Assembly: GCA_045636385.1 (NCBI GenBank)
Contig: JAZTXK010000052.1
Location: forward strand, 49,261 to 113,260
Reading direction: 5' to 3'
DNA length: 64,000 bases
Origin: CAG-390 sp045636385
GTDB lineage: Bacteria > Bacillota > Clostridia > Oscillospirales > CAG-272
Shown here: positions 1 through 8,200 of the stretch, piece after piece
Layout: each line of letters starts with the position of its first letter
Numbering within the stretch: the stretch's first letter is position 1
The notes under the pieces: model-generated
Databases searched by the model: none
What the model saw: only the letters and a program-made list of their open reading frames with translations
Told to the model about the DNA's origin: nothing
Made by a program: the position numbers and the translations under genes

Positions 1-507
1 GGCAAGACCAAGGCTTAACAGCAGACTTGCCGCCTGAACGATCGAACAAACGTAGACCTTCTGATGCGCGTACAGCAACGCCCTGCACCTGCCGATAGCG
101 AAAAATTCCGATGCGCCCGAAAGGCTCATTACAATGAGCAGCAGCATAACCGTGAAATACGGAATTTCGGAATCTATGGCAAAGGGATATACTACCGCTA
201 CGATCAGAGTTATCATCAAGAACAGCCAACCGTAACGATTAAACATACCGTTAGCAGAGCGTAGCATTCCCTTTACGGCAAGATCATCCTCGTTTGCGAC
301 GGGTTGGTAGAGCGCTTGAGTAACCGCCGTAGCGATTCCCGCGCCGACAAGGCTGATATATGAAATTATCGTTTTGGTCGTCGATACCAAGCCGTTGATA
401 TCCGAGCCGAATTTTGCAATAATCAATCCGGGCAAAATAAGGTTGGATAAAATATTGATGATCTGAGGCAGAGTGCTTGATATTACGTTCTTAAATACCT
501 TTTTCAA
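1..507 (-). CDS. Polysaccharide flippase (Wzx/MATE-type), N-terminal part only
   Basis: This is the first 169 codons of a membrane transporter, cut by the left edge of the window. The likely start is TTG at 507, with a GAGGTG ribosome binding site 8 bases upstream; no better start lies in frame. The translation begins LKKVFKNVISSTLPQIINIL and has hydrophobic helices around residues 9-30, 45-65, 95-112 and 117-135, as in the MOP superfamily proteins that flip lipid-linked oligosaccharide repeats across the membrane. It is the last visible gene of the exopolysaccharide operon, 17 bases after a glycosyltransferase stop. The Wzx role comes from topology and neighbours. Substrate is unknown. Confidence 0.72.
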   Translation of the reverse strand, partial: MKKVFKNVISSTLPQIINILSNLILPGLIIAKFGSDINGLVSTTKTIISYISLVGAGIATAVTQALYQPVANEDDLAVKGMLRSANGMFNRYGWLFLMITLIVAVVYPFAIDSEIPYFTVMLLLIVMSLSGASEFFAIGRCRALLYAHQKVYVCSIVQAASLLLSLGLA

Positions 508-524
508 AAATCAACACCTCGTCA

Positions 525-1625
525 TTACACAGACTCTGTTTCTCCGTTATAGATCGCCGCATATCGCTTACTGATCGAATCATTGCTGAATTCTGACAGC
601 TTTTCCATATCAAGAGACTTTCCGGTTCCGTTTTTAATATCGGCAACGATACGCTCCGCCCACTTTTCGGCGCCGTCGGAAAGATTCATAAAATGCAGCA
701 AGCCAACGTCAGCCTCCTTCGGTATCACTTCTGAAGCATAACATTCTATCTGCATCGCTTGCGCTTCAATCAAAACTATCCCAAAGCCCTCAAAGCGCGA
801 CGGAAAGATCATATACTTGGATTTTTCATAGTAGCTCGGAATATCCGCCACGTCGCCGGGAACCATTTCGACCTGATCTTCTATGCCAAGTCTTTTGATA
901 ATTTCTTGGAGCCTTTCTACCTCAAAGGCTTCTCCGTATCCGATTAGATAAAGATGTGCGGTGGGAAATTCTTTGCAAATTTCAGCAAAGGATTCAAGCA
1001 CAAAATCTTGATTTTTGGAGTAAGTAAATCTGCCAACGTGAACAAAGTTCAGGTTTTCGGGAAGATCTCCCCTGCGCGTATACTTGTTGAGATCGACACA
1101 GTTGGGGATAAGAACGAATTCGTTCTCTCCGAAGAGCAATTTTCCTGCCTCCGCCGCGCACGCTACTCTGAGAGTGGCGTATTTATTCAGTAGACGGAGC
1201 GCGTTCTTTTTCAATAGCGATTCTATCCGCGAGCGTTTTCTGCCGTCGATTCCAACGTGCGCGTGGGAAATTCTCACGGGAACTCCCGCGTGCTTGGCAG
1301 CCAACAAGCAGGGCCAGGCGTCGTGCTGATTATGGCAATGAATAACGTCGTACTCCCCTTGCTTGCAAATTCTGCGGACACCGAAATACAGCTTCAACGG
1401 GCGCAGCAAAAGCTCAAAATAATCGCGTTTGCCTTTTTTGGGATAACAATGAATACGATGAAGATCGCCGTATTTTTCAAACTCCTCTTCCCTTTGACCT
1501 ATGCGATTAAACACCACGCAATCAAAATTCACTTCATTGTGTAAGGATTCCACAATAGAAAAAATCACAGAGCCCACACCGCCGGGAGTCAAGCCTCCCG
1601 AGGAAACATGCAACACACGCTTCAT
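525..1625 (-). CDS. Glycosyltransferase family 4 (EpsF-like)
   Basis: A retaining GT-B glycosyltransferase that should add a nucleotide-activated sugar to the growing lipid-linked repeat unit at the inner membrane face. The N-terminal glycine-rich loop (SSGGLTPGGVGS), the HCHNQHDAW stretch near residue 100, the VHVGRFTYSKNQD donor-domain start and the PSRFEGFGIVLIEA motif, with its E-x7-E pair, are typical of GT4. The frame is open to a TTG at 1637, but ATG at 1625 gives the usual family start MKRVLHVSSGG. It lies between a Wzy-like polymerase and the flippase. Sugar and linkage cannot be read from sequence. Confidence 0.85.
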   Translation of the reverse strand: MKRVLHVSSGGLTPGGVGSVIFSIVESLHNEVNFDCVVFNRIGQREEEFEKYGDLHRIHCYPKKGKRDYFELLLRPLKLYFGVRRICKQGEYDVIHCHNQHDAWPCLLAAKHAGVPVRISHAHVGIDGRKRSRIESLLKKNALRLLNKYATLRVACAAEAGKLLFGENEFVLIPNCVDLNKYTRRGDLPENLNFVHVGRFTYSKNQDFVLESFAEICKEFPTAHLYLIGYGEAFEVERLQEIIKRLGIEDQVEMVPGDVADIPSYYEKSKYMIFPSRFEGFGIVLIEAQAMQIECYASEVIPKEADVGLLHFMNLSDGAEKWAERIVADIKNGTGKSLDMEKLSEFSNDSISKRYAAIYNGETESV

Positions 1626-1645
1626 CAGTTTCACCAACCTTAAAA

Positions 1646-2908
1646 TTAGTTATTTACAGATTGAGTCCCGATTTCATTTTTATGAAAAACATCGGGAATA
1701 GCCGGGATCAACAACAATAGCAAAACGCCCTCATGAGGCGAGGTGAATCCCGGATTGAAGATCAGAAAAATAAAATAAACCACAGCAACGGGAACCGCTA
1801 TCTGCTGCATATTTATCTTACTCCACTGCTTCTTGAGCAGCTTATAATATCCAAAGAAAAATGCGCTGTAAAACATCAAGGCAAAAATACCGTATCGCGC
1901 AAGATCATCAAGGAACTGCGAGTGATAACCTATGCCATTCTGGTAATTAACATAGGTATATTCAGGGCCAATGCCGAGGGGATGCTTCAAAAATGTATTA
2001 AAAGAGGAATAATACAGCTTAAATCTTGATGATGAGCCGCCCGTTAGTGATCCGCGTGACAAGGACAGTGAGAGGGAACGCAAACGGTCGGATATAGTGG
2101 TATTATTAATATTTTCGGATATATACATCAGCAAGTCAGACCAAGGGATTACAATAATTATCAAACAACATAAAATAATTAATATCACTCGGCTGTGCAG
2201 CGAATTATTAGCGAGATATCCAAGCGCAAGAGCAACAAAAAATACAATTAACGAAATAGTGAACGAGGCGGAGAGCAAGCTGATAAATATGAGCGCCAAA
2301 GCTGAAATCGCAAAAATTTTGAACTTCTTCTGAAAGATACAGGAAAGCAAAATAGGCACACAAATAACCAATCCTTGAAAAAAGGCAATGCCTCCGATAT
2401 TCAATAAGCTGATCGCCAGATCCTCCTCGATATCGTTAGCCGAGTAAGTGAGTATGCGCGCCGCTCTCGGGTTGACTATTACTCCCACCAGTGAAGTGAC
2501 GGACGTGATCAACAGCAATATCAGTCCCAAGGTCACCAAACGCTTTTGCGCTTTCGGATACATTGACGTCAGATAATATACGATCAAGGCTCCCCAGAAA
2601 GTAAAGCTTACGCGGATATGGCGCTCCGCGGTTGATACATCCAAAAGAACGAGAATAAAAAATACCAATAAATAAGCTAAAACGGGAAAAAGCGGATTAT
2701 ATTGAAAGCTGATTGTTTGATGCGTTATAATGTAATCAAAAATACACAAGCCGCATCCTATCGCGAATAATGCAAAAAACAGTTTATTATACATGTCCGA
2801 ACGAAAAACTGTTCTTGATATGGGTAGATAATACCATACAAAATATACCCAGAAAAACGGCTCGAAAAGCTTTATTTTTGAAAAGCTGAAATTCTTAATA
2901 TTATTCAT
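1646..2908 (-). CDS. O-antigen polymerase/ligase-like membrane protein (Wzy-like)
   Basis: About 420 residues with ten or more membrane helices and a large extracytoplasmic loop near residues 300-345 containing HPLGIGPEYTYVNYQNGIGY and then HSQFLDDLARYG. This arrangement is typical of the Wzy_C/O-antigen ligase family, which polymerises repeat units on the outer face of the membrane. ATG at 2908 overlaps the stop of the upstream glycosyltransferase (ATGAATAA), suggesting translational coupling; a GTG at 2917 is also in frame. Location between two glycosyltransferases and next to a flippase supports a Wzx/Wzy-dependent pathway. Confidence 0.8.
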   Translation of the reverse strand: MNNIKNFSFSKIKLFEPFFWVYFVWYYLPISRTVFRSDMYNKLFFALFAIGCGLCIFDYIITHQTISFQYNPLFPVLAYLLVFFILVLLDVSTAERHIRVSFTFWGALIVYYLTSMYPKAQKRLVTLGLILLLITSVTSLVGVIVNPRAARILTYSANDIEEDLAISLLNIGGIAFFQGLVICVPILLSCIFQKKFKIFAISALALIFISLLSASFTISLIVFFVALALGYLANNSLHSRVILIILCCLIIIVIPWSDLLMYISENINNTTISDRLRSLSLSLSRGSLTGGSSSRFKLYYSSFNTFLKHPLGIGPEYTYVNYQNGIGYHSQFLDDLARYGIFALMFYSAFFFGYYKLLKKQWSKINMQQIAVPVAVVYFIFLIFNPGFTSPHEGVLLLLLIPAIPDVFHKNEIGTQSVNN

Positions 2909-4064
2909 TTGTAACACTTTGTGAAAATTCTTTCAAAAACTGATAGAATCTTGATTTCAGACTATCGGTTTGATATTTTTGCGACTCCGCATAATTTTCC
3001 TTTGCCATCTGCAGAGCCTTCTCCGTGGTATGGTTTTTGAGGAAAAATGCCAGCTTATCAGCTATACGGTGATTATTTTTACACACAAAAGACGCATCGA
3101 TAAGCTCCGGGATTCCTCCGGTTTTCGTTCCGTAGCAAGGCACTCCTCTGCTCATCGCCTCGATCATAGCGCGAGGCAATCCCTCCTGCAAGCTCGGCTG
3201 AATGTATACGTCAAGCGTATCAAACCAAGAAAACATCTCATCATGTATAATGCTTCCCTTGAATACTACCTGATCGGATACCCCCAACCTTTCGGCTAAC
3301 TTCTTAAGCTTTTCATTACTTCCGCCGCCTGCGAGCTGATATTCAAAGTTAGTCAAGCCTTGCCGTTTAAGCTTTGCAAGCGCTTTAATAACAAAGCGCT
3401 GACCCTTAAACTTAACGTTGACCGCCGCAGCAGTGCCGATAACGATCTTGTCGTCGGGTGATTTTGAAGATATTTTATCAAGGCGATGATTCAGGATATC
3501 CTTTTCGGGCGCATCTTGGAGAGCAACGTCCGAAACGCCTATAGATTTTCCCTTCGTGGGGTAGCGTCTTTGCAGGAATTCATTCGTTACGTACTGCACG
3601 TAAGGGGCGTTTTTCGTAGTTATCCGACGTATCATAAACATAGCGGGAGCGACCAATTTACCCAACAAGCTATGATTCCAATACGAATCCCACGCGCAAT
3701 TTACGACCTCGACCATATAAGGCTTCCCGAGTCTGCGAGCCGTTCCCGTTCCGCGCCAACCGCGACATATGACAGCGTCGCAATCACTCAAAGCTTTATT
3801 CAAGTGCTTATTTTCTTTGCCAAAGTGCAACACGCGCTTGAGCGGATGCTCGTCTCGCACACACCTGAATTCAATGCGTTCATTATTACATTGCACCAGC
3901 TTCCCCTTCGGAGACTCCGAGACCTCTTTGTATCTGCCGACTACTACCATTTCGTCAAAAACAGAAAGGTACCGCTCTGTAAGCGCATCGACGGATAAAC
4001 TGGTTGCGTAGAAATTTCCGTTATATTTTACAAATCTGGCGTCAAATACAAATCCTAATTTCAT
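2901..4064 (-). CDS. Glycosyltransferase family 4
   Basis: A second GT-B fold glycosyltransferase of the cluster, 387 residues. Visible features are the FKGQRFVIKALAKLKRQG segment opening the donor-binding domain and SLQEGLPRAMIEAMSRGVP with the E-x7-E pair. It starts ten bases after the acyltransferase stop and overlaps the next gene. Like its neighbours it should extend the lipid-linked repeat in the cytoplasm; sugar and linkage cannot be predicted. Confidence 0.83.
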   Translation of the reverse strand: MKLGFVFDARFVKYNGNFYATSLSVDALTERYLSVFDEMVVVGRYKEVSESPKGKLVQCNNERIEFRCVRDEHPLKRVLHFGKENKHLNKALSDCDAVICRGWRGTGTARRLGKPYMVEVVNCAWDSYWNHSLLGKLVAPAMFMIRRITTKNAPYVQYVTNEFLQRRYPTKGKSIGVSDVALQDAPEKDILNHRLDKISSKSPDDKIVIGTAAAVNVKFKGQRFVIKALAKLKRQGLTNFEYQLAGGGSNEKLKKLAERLGVSDQVVFKGSIIHDEMFSWFDTLDVYIQPSLQEGLPRAMIEAMSRGVPCYGTKTGGIPELIDASFVCKNNHRIADKLAFFLKNHTTEKALQMAKENYAESQKYQTDSLKSRFYQFLKEFSQSVTNE

Positions 4065-4074
4065 AGCTTACTCT

Positions 4075-5046
4075 CTATTTTTTATTTTTTACCGGCAATA
4101 TAGCTCCTGCACTATAGAACAGCTTGCAAACCAGGTGCAGGAGGAGCGCGGAAAGAATAATCGAGCCGGTAACGATCATCCAGTTCAGAGGGAATACCGC
4201 TATCCCTCTTAACGCGTCAATCAATACATACTGTACAACGTAGATCTCCAACGTAATGCCCGCAACAAATGAAATGCAGTTGCGTATCCAAACAGGCATT
4301 TTTTCCAATTTACCGTCCAACCCGGAAAACAATCTGAGTAAGCAGTATAAAAGCCCGAAGATCAAGATTTGGTTAATAATTTGAAACTCTGATAATACTT
4401 CTGATTTTGAGAAAACGATTTTTGAAACAAAATAAACGCCCAGCGATAATACAGTGAGCCATACCCAACGCCAAGAAAATTTATTACGGAAAATATGATC
4501 CTCTTTCTTAAAATACGCTCCTAACAGCATACTTTCAAAGAACAGGAAACGAATAAAAGGCTCGCGAACTGTATCAATATGATAGTAGGATTTATCATAA
4601 ATCAAAAGGTATACGGCAACCATAGCTCCGGCTACTATCAGCATCATCTGAGGTATCCGTTTGCGAGTCCAATCCAAGCTACATACTATGTAAAAAGGAA
4701 TATACAAAAGTATGATTGAAGCAACAAAATGATAATCGGTAGGATAAACAAAGTAATATAAAAACGAATGATCTTCAAACGAAAAGCAACCTAAAATCAA
4801 AAATACCACCGATATTATCCAAACCGGAACGTAAACACGAATAATACGCTTAAAATACCATTTATGAAAAGGAACCTTTATATTATACAAGCAATATCCC
4901 GAAACAGCAAAGAACAACACGTCACCAATGAGTCCCCCGTTGGCAATCAGATCGGTGGGATATATACCTGTATAATGGGCATTAGTTATCAAGCATGCGG
5001 CTAACGCTCGTAAAAACGTCACATAAAAAATCATGTGTTTATCCAT
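4075..5046 (-). CDS. Acyltransferase family 3 membrane protein
   Basis: A 323-residue integral membrane protein with about ten helices. The start FLRALAACLITNAHY carries the R and H positions typical of acyltransferase 3 proteins, followed by FFAVSGYCLYN. Such proteins O-acylate glycans at the membrane, so this one probably decorates the exopolysaccharide. Two starts are possible: ATG at 5046 sits directly on an AAAGG, while ATG at 5034 has better spacing from it and may be the real start. The gene ends in TAG, one of only two genes in this window that do so. It lies downstream of a strong palindrome that probably terminates the preceding large gene. Confidence 0.8.
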   Translation of the reverse strand: MDKHMIFYVTFLRALAACLITNAHYTGIYPTDLIANGGLIGDVLFFAVSGYCLYNIKVPFHKWYFKRIIRVYVPVWIISVVFLILGCFSFEDHSFLYYFVYPTDYHFVASIILLYIPFYIVCSLDWTRKRIPQMMLIVAGAMVAVYLLIYDKSYYHIDTVREPFIRFLFFESMLLGAYFKKEDHIFRNKFSWRWVWLTVLSLGVYFVSKIVFSKSEVLSEFQIINQILIFGLLYCLLRLFSGLDGKLEKMPVWIRNCISFVAGITLEIYVVQYVLIDALRGIAVFPLNWMIVTGSIILSALLLHLVCKLFYSAGAILPVKNKK

Positions 5047-5064
5047 CCTTTCGTTTTCGCACCT

Positions 5065-5130
5065 TGTGTTAAAATGTTTTTTCTATAGTATCCACCGCTT
5101 TGGATACTGCACAAAAAACATTTTAACACA
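5065..5130. repeat. 66-bp near-perfect palindrome with nested stem
   Basis: The outer arms are perfect 18-bp inverted repeats (TGTGTTAAAATGTTTTTT at 5065-5082 and its complement at 5113-5130). Inside lies a second 8-bp stem, AGTATCCA/TGGATACT (5087-5094 and 5101-5108), with loop CCGCTT and unpaired CTAT/GCAC. The T6 runs sit inside the arms, so this is not a plain terminator, and it overlaps the adjacent palindrome by a few bases. It could be a small mobile or MITE-like relic or an RNA processing structure. Confidence 0.75.
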
Positions 5131-5165
5131 TCCGATTGCCCATCGTGATGGGCAATCGGATGTGT
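5126..5165 (-). terminator. Strong hairpin terminator of the phosphodiester glycosidase gene
   Basis: A perfect 19-bp stem (arm CACATCCGATTGCCCATC) with a two-base tip. On the minus strand it follows the stop of the large surface-protein gene by 37 bases and is followed by GTTAAAATGTTTTTT, so it should act as an intrinsic terminator for that gene, perhaps partial because the acyltransferase lies just beyond. Confidence 0.65.
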
Positions 5166-5201
5166 AGTTAAATTCTATCGACAGTAACAGTAAATTACGG
5201 A

Positions 5202-8200
5202 TCAATAAACCATCTTACCGTCAGCGTCGAAGTAGAAGGTCTTTGCGGGAACGACAGTTCCATCGGAGAAGGTAAGTCCGTTGGTAGTCTTTACATAATG
5301 CTTCTTATCCTTTACGATCTGTCCCTTCTCGCCTACGTAGTAATATGCGCCGTCCTGATATACAAGACCCTTATACGCTACGGGCTGACCGTTCTGATAG
5401 TATACGCCATCAACGATACCGTTGTATACCTGCATTCTGCCCTCAGCATCAAAGATATACGTTCTGTTAAGTACGGGAGTACCATCGGGGAATGTAAGTC
5501 CATTGGTGGTCTTTACGTAATAGCTTCTGTTAGCCATTACCTTACCGCCGTCGATTACATAGTAGTATTCGCCGTCCTGACATACGAGTCCCTTATATGC
5601 AACAGCGCGGCTGTTTTCGTAGTATACGCCGTCTACAACGCCATTGAGGATGATCAGCTTGCCTTCTGCGTCAAAGCTATACGTTCTGTTGAGAACGGGA
5701 GAGCCGTCGGGGAATGCGAGACCGTTGGTGGTCTTGACATATGCGGACCTGTCCTTGATGATCTTACCGTTGTCGCTTACATAGTAATATGCACCGTCCT
5801 GATATACAAGGCCCTTATACGCTACGGGCTGACCGTTCTGGTAGTATACGCCGTCAACGATGCCGTTGTATACCTGCATTCTACCCTCAGCATCAAAGAT
5901 ATAAGCCTTGTTAAGAACGGGAGAACCGTCAGAGAACGTAAGTCCGTTGGTGTTATTTACGTAATAGCTTCTGTTAGCCATTACCTTACCGCCATCGATT
6001 ATGTAGTAGTATTCGCCGTCCAGACATACAAGTCCCTTATAAGCGATCGCGCGGCTGTTTTCGTAGTATACGCCGTCAACGACACCGTTGAGGATGATCA
6101 GCTTACCTTCTGCATCGAAATTGTAATTTCTATTGAGAACAGGGTTGCCATCCGGGAAATTCAGGCCGTTGGTTTTGTTGATATATGCGGTCTTGTTCTT
6201 TACTATCTTACCTGCATCAGATACATAGTAGTAGCTGCCGTCCTGATATACAAGACCCTTATACGCTATGGGAGCACCGTTTTCGTAATATACGCCGTCG
6301 ACGATTCCGTTGTGAACGATCATCTTACCTTCTGCATCAAAGAAGAAGGTCTTGCTCGGAACCGGAGTTCCGTCAGGGAAGGTTACTCCGTTTGTGGTCT
6401 TTACGTAGCAGGACTTGTTCATTGCTGCATAGTAAACGTGCTCAAAGCCTTCGCCGAACTGGAAGTAGTAGTAAGCGCCATCTACTTCAACAAGTCCCAT
6501 AACGCCTACGCCGTTTTCACCAATGTAATACAGCTCGTCATTATACTCGAACAGACCAACGTAATCGTAAGGATTAGCCTGAGTAGTCTTACCGCCGTCT
6601 TCGCCAAAGTCGTACCATACGGGGTCGGTGTCGGGGTTATTCTTAATGTAGCGGATTCCGGTATACATATAGGAATCTCTGCCGAAATAATAGTGCTTGC
6701 CTTCGATAACAGCCCATTCACGTCTGTAATAGCCGGGGCCGTAGCTGTATCTAGTGCCGGTCGAGTTGACTACCCAAGTACCGTCGGTGATACCGTTTTC
6801 ATCAAAGGTATATTCAACGCCGCTTATGGTCTTCTTACCGATAACGAGCTTATAATCGCTTCCTGCATAGCAATACTTTCCATCGCCGGCATCCTGCCAG
6901 CCGGTCTTGAGCTCGTTGTTAACGTAATAGTAGAAATCGCCGTTTACCTCAAAGATACCGGTGCCGGGATTGAATACTACAGCACAGCCGCAGCCTTCGC
7001 CGAGACATACAAGCTCGCCGTAGTAAAGCTCATATTCGTGTTTTACCTTGGGAATGATAGTTCCCCAATCAACGACGGAGCTGCAAGTATCGCAATAGGT
7101 TCTGTTCGCATAACCCGCCTCAGTAGAGGTCGCGTTCTTATTGAGAACCTTAAGCTCTGCATCGTGGATGTGATAGGGAGAGGAAATGGTCGTAAGCTCT
7201 GTTGCCACGTTGATGGATCCGGAGAAGAGATCCTTGTCGTTGATCAAGCCGTAAACAGCTTCAACTTCAATGTTTACAACGGGCTTGTTACCCATATCAG
7301 CGGGTGCGTAAGCGGTATTGTTTACGTAGTTGTAACGGTCGAAGGTCCATACGCGAACGGGAATGCTTACAAGAGTGTTATTAAGATTCTTGCCTGCCGC
7401 GCCCTCTCTCTCAACGGTTACGGTGAGGAGCTCGGAGATCTCGTTATAGCTGAAAGCTACTTTGAAGCCTTCGGCTACAATCGAACCCTCGGTCTCCCAA
7501 GTATTCGAGTTATTGAGCTTGAGGACTGCTACAAGCTTATTGATGTTTGCAAGATCGGCAACGTTGATATCAACGTAGTAGACAGACTGAGCCTTGGCGG
7601 GCATATAAGAATCGTTGTGACCGCTGAGTCCGGCTACGGGAACACCCGAAACGCTAAAGGTTCTGGTTAATTTTGCGGGGTTACCGAGCTCGTCTTTAAC
7701 CTCAAACGCAACGGTATGAGTGCCCGCGCCGAGAGCTACGTCGCTCTTGGTGTAGAGAGAATTGCCGTTGATATAAGCCTCAACAGCCACGCCGTCAACG
7801 GTGATCTTACCCGAAGTAAGGTCGAGCGCCGCATTATCGGAAACGGTTGCGGAGAATGCTACGTTATTACCGTCGATAACCGTACCGTTTTCAATAGCAA
7901 AGGCGGTATCCGTGGTAGAATAAGTAGGATTGGTGATAGTGGGAAGAACTCTGTCGTCAACAGCGGAGCTGTAGTCAAGAGTAATATCGTCAATATAGAA
8001 GGTAACGATATCCGCAGTATCGGGCTTTACGTAAGTACGGATAAAGGAAGGAGAACGGGTACCGGTTTCATCGGTAGCAATAGGAGTACAGAGATAATCG
8101 TACTTGGAAATATCGATTGTTGCATATACCCATCTGGATTCGGGAATATCCGCGTTGCTTGCGGAGTTCAGGTTCGTCTGCTTGCCGGTTGCGGCAGAGG

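Noticed and set aside
5065..5130. Invertible promoter (phase-variation switch)
   Set aside because: The arms are only 30 bases apart, too little to hold a promoter, and no recombinase gene is nearby.
5205..6266. CRISPR-like array from regular repeats
   Set aside because: Repeats are 222 bp, coding and continuous in frame, without unique spacers; no cas genes exist in the window.
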